Positions 7,089 through 15,752 of a DNA stretch of 38,406 nt are shown piece after piece (positions within the stretch are counted from its first letter, which is position 1; the number at the start of each line of letters is the position of its first letter). Origin of the DNA: Corallococcus interemptor (GTDB taxonomy: Bacteria; Myxococcota; Myxococcia; Myxococcales; Myxococcaceae). Both the position numbers and the translations under genes were made by a program. The stretch covers positions 1-38,406 of the forward strand of contig NZ_RAWM01000087.1 in the NCBI RefSeq assembly GCF_003668875.1. The letters are read 5' to 3'. The notes beneath the pieces are model-generated. The model searched no databases. It was given only the letters and a program-made list of their open reading frames with translations, and was not told where the DNA came from.

Positions 7089-7916
7089 GTGCGCCCCGTG
7101 CCCCAGAGCGAGTCCCTGTCAGAGCGGGTGGAGCGGTTGGAGCTGCCCTTCAACGAATACGGTGTCGACCCCTACGGCATCTCCAAGAAGCACCTGAAGC
7201 TGGCGCTGGAGTTCTTCGCCTTCCTCTACCGGAACTACTTCCGGGTGCGGTGCACCGGCGTGCAGCACATCCCCCAGAAGGGCCGGGGCATGCTGGTGGG
7301 CAACCACTCCGGCGGCGTCGCGGTGGACGGGATGATGGTGCTGACCTCCACCATGCTGGAGATGGATCCGCCCCGGCTCGCGCAGGGCATGGTGGAGCGC
7401 TTCATCCACAAGTTCCCCGTGGCCTCGCTGTGGGCCAGCCGCACCGGCCAGTTCACCGGCCTGCCCGAGCACGCCGTGCGCCTTTTGGAGGACGACCGGC
7501 TGCTGATGATCTTCCCGGAGGGCGCGCGAGGCACCGCGAAGCTCTACCCGGACCGCTACTCGCTGGTGGACTTCGGCACGGGGTTCATCCGGCTGGCGCT
7601 CCAGACGCGCTCGCCCATCATCCCGTTCGCCTTTTTGGGCGGCGGCGCGGCCATCCCCACGGTCACCAACGCGTACGCGCTGGGCAAGCTCTTGGGCGTG
7701 CCGTACATCCCGCTGACGCCGTACCTGTTGCCGCTGCCCCTGCCGGTGGGGCTGGAAATCCATTACGGCGAACCGCTCGTCTTCGAGGGCACGGGGGACG
7801 AAGAGGACCACGTCATCCAGGGCTACGTGGACCAGGTGAAGGCGAGCATCCAGCGGCTCATCGAAGACAACCGCGCCGAGCGCAACCTGCGCCGGGCCCG
7901 GAGGCTGTTGCCATGA
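7089..7916 (+). CDS. lysophospholipid acyltransferase family (PlsC-like) protein
   Basis: A 275-residue glycerolipid acyltransferase-like protein. Motif I is NHSGGVAVD (N72-D80 counting from GTG 7089), the longer His-x6-Asp spacing seen in TMEM68/DGAT-like relatives rather than classic H-x4-D. Motif III is FPEGARG; a later proline-rich stretch (PIIPFAFLGGG) matches motif IV. It should transfer an acyl chain to a lysolipid or related acceptor at the inner membrane. The start may be GTG 7089 or GTG 7098; neither has a strong ribosome binding site. The stop overlaps the next start (ATGA, 7913-7916), so it is coupled to the SDR-like gene, an association pointing to one lipid-related job. Confidence 0.88.
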   Translation: MRPVPQSESLSERVERLELPFNEYGVDPYGISKKHLKLALEFFAFLYRNYFRVRCTGVQHIPQKGRGMLVGNHSGGVAVDGMMVLTSTMLEMDPPRLAQGMVERFIHKFPVASLWASRTGQFTGLPEHAVRLLEDDRLLMIFPEGARGTAKLYPDRYSLVDFGTGFIRLALQTRSPIIPFAFLGGGAAIPTVTNAYALGKLLGVPYIPLTPYLLPLPLPVGLEIHYGEPLVFEGTGDEEDHVIQGYVDQVKASIQRLIEDNRAERNLRRARRLLP

Positions 7917-8854
7917 GGGTGTTGATTGCGGGCATCTCCGGCGGCATCGCGCGCAGGCTGGCGCTGAAGCTGAAGGACAGCGGCCACGAGGTCGCGGGCA
8001 TCGACGTGCGCCCGTGGCGGGACGCGCCCAAGGGCGTGGAGGTCCACCGGGTGGACATCCGCAAGCGCGCCGCCGAGGACCTCTTCCGCCGCTGGAAGCC
8101 GGAGGCGGTGATTCACATGGCCACGGTGACGGCGTTCACCGTGCAGGGCCAGGAGCGCGGCCGCATCAACCTGGACGGCACCAAGGCGCTGTTCGACCAC
8201 TGCGCGGCGCACGGCGTGAAGCAGGTGCTCTTCGTGGGCCGGCACACGTTCTATGGCGCGGCGCCGGACTCGCCGCTGTACCACTCCGAGGACGAGCCCC
8301 CGCGCGCGCTGGAGGCCATCCCGGAGCTGGCGGACCTGGTGGCCGCGGACCTGTACGCGGCCACGGCGCTGTGGCGCCTGCCGGAGGTCACCACGGCCGT
8401 GCTGCGCCTGGTCTACACGCTGGGCACGCCGGGCACGGGCACGCTCGCGAACCTGATTCGCGGCAAGCGCGTGCCCATGGTGCTGGGCTACGACCCGCTC
8501 TTCCATGTCCTCCAGGAGGAGGACGTGGTGACGGCGCTGCAGCTGGCGCTGGAGAAGAAGGTGCGCGGCATCTTCAACGTCGCGGGCCCCGCGCCCATCC
8601 CGCTGTCGGTCATCATCAAGGGCACGGGCCGCACGCCGGTGCCGCTGCCGTCGCCGGTGCTGTCGCTGCTCCTGGGCCGGGCGGGCTTCCCCCGGCTGTC
8701 CGTGGGGGCCACGGACCACCTGCGCTACCCCATCGTGGTGGACAACAAGCGCTTCCTGGAGGCCACGGGCTTCCAGTACGCCTACGACGAGGGCCGCATC
8801 CTGCGCGCCTACGCGGACGCGCTGCCGGTGGACCGGACGGGACATGGTGGCTGA
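7913..8854 (+). CDS. NAD-dependent epimerase/dehydratase-like (atypical extended SDR) protein
   Basis: A 313-residue Rossmann protein. The N-terminal loop GISGGIA (residues 7-13) and following GHEVAGIDVRP fit NAD(P) binding; VDI, HMA and NLDGT match the extended SDR pattern. The active site is altered: the usual Ser-containing stretch reads FVGRHTFYG, and the YxxxK motif reads Y148-A-A-T-A152, so the catalytic Lys is missing. The C-terminal substrate domain is present (NVAGPAPIPLSVII, then YPIVVDNKRFLEATGF). It may bind NAD and regulate or scaffold, or act on an unusual substrate. Coupled by ATGA to the acyltransferase and overlapping the MFS gene by 11 bp. Confidence 0.88.
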   Translation: MRVLIAGISGGIARRLALKLKDSGHEVAGIDVRPWRDAPKGVEVHRVDIRKRAAEDLFRRWKPEAVIHMATVTAFTVQGQERGRINLDGTKALFDHCAAHGVKQVLFVGRHTFYGAAPDSPLYHSEDEPPRALEAIPELADLVAADLYAATALWRLPEVTTAVLRLVYTLGTPGTGTLANLIRGKRVPMVLGYDPLFHVLQEEDVVTALQLALEKKVRGIFNVAGPAPIPLSVIIKGTGRTPVPLPSPVLSLLLGRAGFPRLSVGATDHLRYPIVVDNKRFLEATGFQYAYDEGRILRAYADALPVDRTGHGG

Positions 8855-10073
8855 CAGCGTGGGCGCGTCCGCCGCCGCCACGCCCGGCCTCTTGCGCCGG
8901 GTGGAGGCGGTGGTGTTCCTCACCGTGTTCCTGGACCTGGTGGGCTTCGGCATCGTCATCCCGATGCTGCCCTTCTACGTGCAGTCCATGGGCGGCTCGG
9001 CGCGCACGGTGGGCATCCTCCTGGGGTGCTTCAGCTTCACGCAGCTGCTCGCCACGCCGCTGCTCGGGCGCTACTCGGACCGGCACGGGCGGCGGGCGGT
9101 CATCCTCCTGAGCCTCCTGGCGAACGCGGCGGCCATGGCGCTGTTCGCGCTGGCCAGCTACCAGCAATTGCTGCCGCTGCTGTTCGCCTCCCGCATCCTG
9201 GCGGGGGCCACGTCCGGGAACATCGCCGCGTGTCAGGCGGCGCTCGCGGACGTGACGACGAAGGAGACGCGCGCCCGGGCCATGGGGCGCATTGGCGCGG
9301 GCATTGGCCTGGGCATGGTGCTGGGACCCACGCTGGGCGGCCTGTTCTCCGGGCTGGGCCCGTGGGTGCCGCCGCTGCTCGCCGGAGGCCTGGCGCTGGT
9401 GGGCTTCGTGGGCGCGCTGTTCGCGATGCCGGAGACGCACCCGGTGGAGAAGCGCGTGACGGCGCAATCCCAGACGCGCTGGTCCGCGTTGCAGGACTCG
9501 CCCCGGCGCAAGGCGTTGGGGATGGTGCTGGGGTTGTTCTTCGCTGTCTTCCTGTCCATGACCACGCTCCAGGTGGCGTTCGCGCTGCTGGTGCAGGCGC
9601 GGCTGGGCTGGGGTTCCAAGGAAGTCGGCTACACCTTCGCGGTGGTGGGCGGCCTGGGCATGGTCATCCAGGGCGGGCTGATTGGTCCGCTGTCGCGCGC
9701 GGCGGGTGAGTTCAAGCTGCTCATCTGCGGGGCGCTGCTCCTGGCGTGCGGCATGGCGGGGCTCGCCGTCTCGTGGCAGGCGATTCCGATGATGGTCTCC
9801 GTGGTGCTGGTGGGCGTGGGCACGGGCTTCCTGCAGCCGTTGATTTCAAGCCAGGCCTCCCAGGTCGCCCCGCCGTCGCAGCAGGGCGCCGTGCTGGGTC
9901 TGGCGCAGTCCTGCGGCGGACTGGCCCGCACGGTGGGGCCGGTGGCGAGCGGCTGGATGTATGCGTCGTGGAGCACCCAGGCCCCCTTCCTGACGGGCAT
10001 GGTTTCAGCGCTCGCGGCGGCGGGGTTGGGCCTGCTTCTCCGTCGGGAAACCCGCGACGACGCGGGGGGCTAA
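8844..10073 (+). CDS. MFS transporter, TetA/multidrug-efflux-like
   Basis: A 409-residue major facilitator with about 12 membrane helices. TM1 has the drug:H+ antiporter hallmark FLDLVGFGIVIPMLPFY, and loop 2-3 the motif A GRYSDRHGRR. TM4-TM5 include SRILAGATSGN and GIGLGMVLGPTLGG (motif C-like), supporting efflux rather than uptake. The loop between TM6 and TM7 is short. It is last in a three-gene overlapping unit with the acyltransferase and SDR-like genes. It could export a lipid-linked or modified product of those enzymes; substrate unknown. ATG 8844 has GGACGGGA upstream. Confidence 0.92.
   Translation: MVADSVGASAAATPGLLRRVEAVVFLTVFLDLVGFGIVIPMLPFYVQSMGGSARTVGILLGCFSFTQLLATPLLGRYSDRHGRRAVILLSLLANAAAMALFALASYQQLLPLLFASRILAGATSGNIAACQAALADVTTKETRARAMGRIGAGIGLGMVLGPTLGGLFSGLGPWVPPLLAGGLALVGFVGALFAMPETHPVEKRVTAQSQTRWSALQDSPRRKALGMVLGLFFAVFLSMTTLQVAFALLVQARLGWGSKEVGYTFAVVGGLGMVIQGGLIGPLSRAAGEFKLLICGALLLACGMAGLAVSWQAIPMMVSVVLVGVGTGFLQPLISSQASQVAPPSQQGAVLGLAQSCGGLARTVGPVASGWMYASWSTQAPFLTGMVSALAAAGLGLLLRRETRDDAGG
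10051..10066 (+). terminator. hairpin at the end of the MFS gene
   Basis: CCCGCG-ACGA-CGCGGG (10051-10066) lies in the last codons, followed by GGCTAAAGCC spanning the stop and CTTTC. A plausible terminator overlapping the stop codon. Confidence 0.4.
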
Positions 10074-10132
10074 AGCCTTTCAGACCCACCCGGGTCCCTT
10101 CCTTCCCGGAACGCCATACCTCCTTTGGGGGG

Positions 10133-10187
10133 CTTGTCTTCACCCGACCCGTGGGAGCAGGCTTTTGCTCACAAGGGGGCGGTGAAG
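10133..10187 (+). ncRNA. possible structured leader (pseudoknot-like) of the nuclease-ATPase operon
   Basis: Three pairings are visible: CTTGT (10133-10137) with ACAAG (10171-10175), CTTCACC (10138-10144) with GGTGAAG (10181-10187), and hairpin GAGCA (10155-10159) / TGCTC (10166-10170). The first two cross, giving an H-type pseudoknot in the 137-nt gap before the gene at 10211. No known riboswitch is recognised. Confidence 0.3.
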
Positions 10188-10210
10188 CCATCACTCCCGG
10201 GGGGTAGTGC

Positions 10211-11407
10211 TTGCCATTGGCGGGTGACGTCGCGCTGCTGGATGCGTTGGACCGCCAGGCCCGGCGCCGGGCGGAGGGCATCGCGACGCTGAGCGTGCTG
10301 GAGGGACCGGAGGCCCTGGGGGCGCCCCTCTGGGACCGGTGGGCGGCGCGGCACGGGCTGACGGTGGTGGAGGTGTCCGGAGAGGACGCGCGGGAGGCGG
10401 CGCTGACGTGGGCCCGGGCGCTGGCGGCGACACGGGATTTAAGGGAGGACGCGGAGGCGCTGGCGACGTTCAGCCTGACGGCGGCCAATCCCAGACACGC
10501 GCCGGTGTTCCGGGGGAAGACAGCGCACGAGCGCAAGGTGCTGCTGGAGGCGCTGCCGCCGCCCGCGAGCCTTCCGGAAGCCACGTGGGCGCTGTGCCGG
10601 GAGCTGGTGTTGGGACGGGAGGCGGTGGGGCCAGGAGCGCTCCCGGAGGCCGTACGCACGGCGTTCGCGAAGAACCTGGGCGCGGGGCTGCGTGCGTTGC
10701 ACGCGCTGGTGCCGCCCGGGAAGGCGCCGGTGGTGCGAGTGGCGGTGGGGGAGGCGCCATCGTACCGGGGGCTGCGGGTGGCGGAGGCGCTGAGCAGCGC
10801 GGTGCCGGCGCTCGCGGTGGCGTGCGTGGTGTCCAGCGAGGCACTGGGAGCGTTCCTGGCGGGCGGGGAGACGCGGCTGAAGGCGCTGGTGCGCGAGGGC
10901 GTGCTGGAGGTGCCGGAAGCCGCATCGAGCGCGGAGAGGGCCGTGGCAGCGCTCGAGGCGATGGAGCGGGCAGGAGCCTCTGATGCGCGACGCGCCCAGG
11001 CCGCCGAGGTGGCGCTGGCGGCACATACCAGCGCGAGGCTCCTGACCGAGGACAGGGTCCGGAGCACCTATGAGGCCTATCTCCGCGACCGGCTCGCGGA
11101 GCACCCCACCACGGCGGGCGTGTTCAAGCTCAATGCCTCTGTCGACACAGGCGGCTCGCGGCCCTGGGAGGTGGACTTCCTCAGCCGGGAGCTGCGGCTC
11201 GCGGTGGAGATCGACGGCTATTACCACTTCAGCGACCGGGACCGGTTCAGGCGCGACCGGCGCAAGGACCTGGACCTGCAACGCGCTGGCTACTGGGTCT
11301 ACCGCATCCACGCGGAGGACCTGGTCCCCCGCCTCGAAGAAATCCTCCAGACGCTCAACACCCTGATTGATGCCCGCAGGCGCGAGCTTGCCGGGCGGGA
11401 GTCCTGA
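10211..11407 (+). CDS. DUF559/PD-(D/E)XK-type nuclease-domain protein
   Basis: A 398-residue protein whose last 120 residues look like a DUF559 (Vsr-like, PD-(D/E)XK) endonuclease: STYEAYLRDRL, then WEVDFLSREL (D322), AVEIDGYYHF (E333, D335, H339), RRDRRKDLDLQRAGYWVYRIHAEDL. These match the D...ExD/G..H active-site pattern and the R/D-rich helix of the family. The N-terminal 270 residues are unassigned, alpha/beta in pattern; ATLSVLEGPEALGAPLW (around 19-40) resembles a P-loop strand without its GK[ST]. The start is probably TTG 10211 (GGGGGG 6 nt upstream); TTG 10217 is possible. The next gene begins one base after the stop. The partner genes suggest DNA cleavage guided by an ATP-driven translocase. 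Confidence 0.8.
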   Translation: MPLAGDVALLDALDRQARRRAEGIATLSVLEGPEALGAPLWDRWAARHGLTVVEVSGEDAREAALTWARALAATRDLREDAEALATFSLTAANPRHAPVFRGKTAHERKVLLEALPPPASLPEATWALCRELVLGREAVGPGALPEAVRTAFAKNLGAGLRALHALVPPGKAPVVRVAVGEAPSYRGLRVAEALSSAVPALAVACVVSSEALGAFLAGGETRLKALVREGVLEVPEAASSAERAVAALEAMERAGASDARRAQAAEVALAAHTSARLLTEDRVRSTYEAYLRDRLAEHPTTAGVFKLNASVDTGGSRPWEVDFLSRELRLAVEIDGYYHFSDRDRFRRDRRKDLDLQRAGYWVYRIHAEDLVPRLEEILQTLNTLIDARRRELAGRES

Positions 11408-11408
11408 C

Positions 11409-12401
11409 ATGGATACCGATACCCCCGACACACGGCTCCAGGGCCTGGCCCTCGCATGGCTGGCGACGCGCACGGACAAGAAGCCGGGAACCCGCAACGA
11501 GCTGGCGAAGACGCTGCATGCCTTCGTGGAGCACCGCTGGAGCCGGGGCGAGTGGACCGAAAGGTTCGATGCGCTGGTGGAGCGGCTCCTGGACGCGGGG
11601 CTCGTGCAGAAGCGCTCCCGCGCCGCGCTGGCGCTGACGACGGGTGGGCGCCAGCAGGCATTGAAGTTCCTGCGGGTGGACTCGCCCAAGGGGCTCACCT
11701 GGAAGCGGGTACGGCAGCAGTACCTGCTCGCGAAGGACCTGGGCCTGCCGACGTCCAAGGCGGCATTGGGGCGGTTATCGAACGCGGACGGCATGCGGGC
11801 CCTGATTCTCAAGCGTGCGCATCAGCTCGATGGGCCTGAGTTCCCTACGCTGGCCCAGGTCCGGGACCAGCTCATGTGGCGGAAGCTGGGAGTGGAGACG
11901 AACGAGAAGTTCACCCTGCGCGCCATCCAGGCCCACGTGATTGGCAAGCTGCTGGAGCAGGAGGTCAGCGACCCGAAGCGCGGCGTGGAGCAACTGACGG
12001 CACGTGCGGTCGGCGCGTCCCGAGCGGATGCGGAGGCCCTGCGGCTGGCGACGCTGCGAAAGTGGGTGCTGCCGGAGCCCGCGCGGACGGCGCCCGTTGA
12101 TGCCCCGGCAGAGATCGCGCCACCGGATCCGGCGTCCTTCGCGAAGAACGTGCTGCGCGTGGCGAAGACCCTCCCCACCGGGCGATTCGGGGACGACAAG
12201 GTCTTCATCTCGCACGTCTGGAAGGCCATGCAGCCCGGTTGGAGCAGCCGGGAAGCCTTCGACTCCGCGCTGCTTGAAGCCAACCGCAAGCGCCACCTGA
12301 CGCTGACTCGCGCGGATCTCGTGTCGATGATGAACCCGGCTGACGTGGCGGAGTCCGAGATCCGCTTCTACGGCGCCACCTTCCATTTCGTCGTCGTCTA
12401 G
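11409..12401 (+). CDS. winged-helix-like hypothetical protein of the nuclease-ATPase operon
   Basis: A 330-residue protein with no signal or membrane segment. Residues 5-80 resemble a winged helix (RNELAKTLHAFVEHRW, FDALVERLLDAGLVQKRS, LALTTGGRQQALKFL). The C-terminal 90 residues look like a second one (VFISHVWKAM, REAFDSALLEANRKRHLTLTRADLVSMM, then SEIRFYGATFHFVVV). A charged helical middle links them. Two such domains suggest a DNA-binding or adaptor subunit; no catalytic motif is seen. ATG 11409 follows the nuclease stop by one base, and the ATPase begins 21 nt after its own stop, so the three are one transcript. I do not recognise a named family. Confidence 0.75.
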   Translation: MDTDTPDTRLQGLALAWLATRTDKKPGTRNELAKTLHAFVEHRWSRGEWTERFDALVERLLDAGLVQKRSRAALALTTGGRQQALKFLRVDSPKGLTWKRVRQQYLLAKDLGLPTSKAALGRLSNADGMRALILKRAHQLDGPEFPTLAQVRDQLMWRKLGVETNEKFTLRAIQAHVIGKLLEQEVSDPKRGVEQLTARAVGASRADAEALRLATLRKWVLPEPARTAPVDAPAEIAPPDPASFAKNVLRVAKTLPTGRFGDDKVFISHVWKAMQPGWSSREAFDSALLEANRKRHLTLTRADLVSMMNPADVAESEIRFYGATFHFVVV

Positions 12402-12422
12402 CCCGCCTCCGAGAGAGCCTCC

Positions 12423-15400
12423 ATGCCCACCGACGCCCGTCTTGAAGCATTCCTGGCTGATGGCCCAGAGGTCTTCGCCAGCGTCCAGCAGGCCCAGTCG
12501 TTCTGGAAGCCGGATCCCTTCGACGTCGCGACCATCAACGTCCCCGCCCGCCGGACCTTCGAGCGGCTGGTGAAGCGCGCCACTCGGAACCCCGACTCCG
12601 GCAAGCTGTTCCTCCTCCGAGGCGAATCCGGCAGCGGCAAGACCCACCTGGTCCGGGCCTTCCGCCACAGCGTGCACTCCCGGGGACTGGGCTACGTCGG
12701 CTACCTCCCCATGACCGTGGATGCCGCGAGCTACGACCGCTACATCCTGTCGAACCTCCTCGACACGCTGGACCGCACCTACGACGTGACCTCGAATGAG
12801 GACGACACGGGGCTGACCCGCCTGTCCAACGCGCTCATGAAGTATTGCAAGAGCGCGTTCGAGCCGCTCATCCACGACGAAGGCATCCTGGAGGAGCACG
12901 AGCTTCACGACATGATCCGCTCACTGGCGGACGAGCTTCACGAAAACCCGCTCTTCCGCCACGTCGACGTCCAGCTCCTGCGCGCCCTCATCTACCTGCA
13001 GCGCCGGGAAGCCAGGTACCACCACCGCGTCCTGCAGTGGCTTCGTTGCGAAGACATGGTCCCCGCCGACCGGCAGGTCCTCGGCGACATCGTTCCCCGG
13101 ACCGCGGACAACGATCCCATGCGCATGCTCACCCATCTGGGGAGGCTCATGGGCGCGATGGAGCAGGCGCTGGTCCTCTGCGTGGACCAGGTCGAGGACA
13201 TCAGCGACTTCGAGAAGAACCCCGGCATGGAGCCGTCATTCCGGCGTGCGATCAACAGCCTGGCGTCGTTCGCGGGAAACGTGCCCACGGCGGTGGTCGT
13301 TGTCTGCTGCCTGTCCGACTTCTGGGCGGCGATGCGCAAGCAACTCACGCAGTCCATGATCGACCGCATCGAGAACGACCCCGCGCCTGTCACCCTGGAC
13401 CATCTGCTCACGGAGCAGACCGCACAGGACATGGTCGCCCAGCGGATGCGCGTGCTCCTCAGCCATCACGGCCTCGAAGTGGACCCCGCGGATCCGACGT
13501 ACCCGATTCCCCGCTCCGAGCTCGAGCGGTTCAGCGGCTTGCGTGTCCGGGATGCACTCAATGCCTGCCGTCGCTTCCAGGAGCAGGCCTGCCAGGATGG
13601 CCAACTGCCCAGGTGCCTCCCCCTCCCCGGAGAGGAGAAGAAGCAGGGCGACGAGGAGCGCAAGCAGGTCCAGCAGGCCACCATGGACCAGAAGTGGACC
13701 GACTTCCGGGCGAAGTTCAACGGCACCGTCCCGGAGGAAGATGCGGAGATCGTCTCCCTGCTGGCCTGGGCCATTGAAGCGGGTGGCGACGAACTGGGGG
13801 CCACGGATCAATTCAAGGTCAAGTCACGAACGGAGGCGTCCATCGACATCGCGCTTCCTGCCAGCCCCCAGGGCTTGTTCGTGGCCCTCTGCAATCGTTC
13901 GCCTCGGGGTGGCGGACTCGGCCGGCAGATGGCCGAAGCCCTCAGGTCCGCCGCTCGCAAGCTGCCGGTCATCCTCCGCACCGCGGAGTTCCCGAGCAAT
14001 CCGAACGGGCTCGTCGCGGAGCAGGTGGGCGCGCTCCTGCGCAGGGGTGGCAGACGCGCGGTGGTGAGCAACAGCGACCTGCGCGAAGTGGTGGCCCTGC
14101 AGTCCTTCCGGAAGGAACACCCGGAGACCGCTTTCCGCGAATGGAGCCGGTCGGCCCGCCCCCTCACCCGGTTGAAGTTGGTTTCGGATGTGCTCGCGCT
14201 CGAGAAGCTCCCGCCTCCGCCCCCTGACGCCCCCAAGAAGGCGTCCGCGCCGGCCCTCCAGAAGCACACCCAGGGCGAGCGCCGCACCGCGCAGCTTGAG
14301 AGTGCGCGACGCTCGGACACGCCCACCGAGAAACCCTCGTCCGGCGTACGAGAACCCCAGGAAGAAATCGAGCTGGAGGGACGGCGCATCCAGTCCATCA
14401 GCGAACCGCTGGTGAGCAAGACCGCGGGCAGAAGCCTGACGCCCAAGGAAGTGCCGCAGCAGAAGCTCGTGAGTGACCCGAAACCAGCTGCGCTGCGGGT
14501 TGGCGACTCCGAAGGCATCTTCACCCATCCGGTCTTCGTGCAGGCGGAGGAGCTGACGAAGCACAGCGCGTTTCTCGGCGGCTCCGGCAGTGGCAAGACG
14601 ACGCTCGCGTTGAACCTCATCGAGCAGTTGCTCCTGCAGGGCATTCCCGCGCTGCTGGTGGACCGAAAGGGCGACCTTGCCGCGTATGCGCGCGACGAGG
14701 CCTGGCAGGAGGAGCTGAAGGACCCCGTGATGGAGGAACGTCGTCGCCTCCTACGAGAACGTGTGGACGTAGCCCTCTACACACCGGGCCGCACCGATGG
14801 ACGCGCGCTCGCGATCCCGGTGGTTCCCCGGGGGCTGGAGTCACTGCCTCCAGAGGAGCGTGAGCAGAGCGTACAACAGGCCGCGGACGCCATCTCGACC
14901 ATGCTGGAGTATCGCAACAGCGCCAGGGACAGGGCCGCGAAGGCGCTGCTCGCCCAGGCCTTGCGGCTGCTGGTGGAGCGGCCCATCGGGCAGGAGCTGA
15001 CCCTGGACCTGGTCCAGAAGTTCATCGCCTCCGAGGACGTCACCCTGGTCCAGGAGACGAACGGCATCGACCTCCGGGTCTTCCCGAAGCTTGCCCAGGA
15101 TCTGGCGACGCTCCGGCTCAATGCGCGAAGCCTCCTGGCATCCCAGGGCGAGAAGTTGAACATGGAGGAACTGCTCGGGCTGGGGAGCGCGAAGGTGCCG
15201 GGCAAGACGCGGCTGAGCGTCATCAGCACCAAGTTCCTCGGTGGCACGCAGGGCTCGCTCTTCTGGGTATCGCAGCTGCTCGTGGAGGCCAATCGCTGGG
15301 CCAGTCAGCACCCCTCCTCCAAGCTCCAGGCGGTCCTGATGTTCGACGAGGCCGACATGTACCTGCCGGCCGTGGGCATCCCCGCGACGAAGCAGCCCAT

Positions 15401-15752
15401 GGAGAACCTGCTCAAGCGCGCGCGCTCGGCGGGCATCGGCGTGATGCTCGCGACCCAGAGCCCGGGCGACTTCGACTACAAGTGCAGGGAGAACGTGCGC
15501 AGCTGGTTCATTGGCCGCGTGAGGGAAGACCGGGCGCTCGGCAAGCTTCGGCCCATGTTCTCGGATGCGCGCGTCGATCCCGCCACGCGTCTCCCCGCGC
15601 AGAAGATGGGCCAGTTCCACCTCCTGAGAGACGGCCAGGTGGAACAGCTCAAGGCGGACCGGAACATCATCAAGACCGAGCAACTGTCCGAGGAGGAGAT
15701 CCTCCAGCTGGCCCACCGCTCCGGTGAGCACGGCATCCGCAATGCGAGCTGA
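12423..15752 (+). CDS. double P-loop ATPase (AAA module plus HerA/FtsK-like module)
   Basis: A 1109-residue cytosolic protein with two NTPase modules. Module 1 (about 40-400): Walker A GESGSGKT (67-74) and Walker B-like LVLCVDQ (D255), followed by an alpha-helical lid, in the style of Orc/STAND AAA proteins. A low-complexity linker (about 600-680) separates it from module 2: Walker A GGSGSGKT (719-726), VDRKGDLAAY, Walker B VLMFDEAD (D975, E976), and MLATQSPGDFDYKCRENV, as in HerA/VirB4/DUF87 DNA translocases. HerA-type motors often work with nucleases, and a DUF559 nuclease lies two genes upstream. Start ATG 12423 after GAGAGAG. The likely role is DNA sensing and pumping in a defence or DNA-processing complex; this is inference. 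Confidence 0.85.
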   Translation: MPTDARLEAFLADGPEVFASVQQAQSFWKPDPFDVATINVPARRTFERLVKRATRNPDSGKLFLLRGESGSGKTHLVRAFRHSVHSRGLGYVGYLPMTVDAASYDRYILSNLLDTLDRTYDVTSNEDDTGLTRLSNALMKYCKSAFEPLIHDEGILEEHELHDMIRSLADELHENPLFRHVDVQLLRALIYLQRREARYHHRVLQWLRCEDMVPADRQVLGDIVPRTADNDPMRMLTHLGRLMGAMEQALVLCVDQVEDISDFEKNPGMEPSFRRAINSLASFAGNVPTAVVVVCCLSDFWAAMRKQLTQSMIDRIENDPAPVTLDHLLTEQTAQDMVAQRMRVLLSHHGLEVDPADPTYPIPRSELERFSGLRVRDALNACRRFQEQACQDGQLPRCLPLPGEEKKQGDEERKQVQQATMDQKWTDFRAKFNGTVPEEDAEIVSLLAWAIEAGGDELGATDQFKVKSRTEASIDIALPASPQGLFVALCNRSPRGGGLGRQMAEALRSAARKLPVILRTAEFPSNPNGLVAEQVGALLRRGGRRAVVSNSDLREVVALQSFRKEHPETAFREWSRSARPLTRLKLVSDVLALEKLPPPPPDAPKKASAPALQKHTQGERRTAQLESARRSDTPTEKPSSGVREPQEEIELEGRRIQSISEPLVSKTAGRSLTPKEVPQQKLVSDPKPAALRVGDSEGIFTHPVFVQAEELTKHSAFLGGSGSGKTTLALNLIEQLLLQGIPALLVDRKGDLAAYARDEAWQEELKDPVMEERRRLLRERVDVALYTPGRTDGRALAIPVVPRGLESLPPEEREQSVQQAADAISTMLEYRNSARDRAAKALLAQALRLLVERPIGQELTLDLVQKFIASEDVTLVQETNGIDLRVFPKLAQDLATLRLNARSLLASQGEKLNMEELLGLGSAKVPGKTRLSVISTKFLGGTQGSLFWVSQLLVEANRWASQHPSSKLQAVLMFDEADMYLPAVGIPATKQPMENLLKRARSAGIGVMLATQSPGDFDYKCRENVRSWFIGRVREDRALGKLRPMFSDARVDPATRLPAQKMGQFHLLRDGQVEQLKADRNIIKTEQLSEEEILQLAHRSGEHGIRNAS

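Noticed and set aside
10074-10210. Known metabolite riboswitch in the leader of the nuclease operon
   Set aside because: The pairings do not match any aptamer consensus I know; kept only as an unnamed structure.
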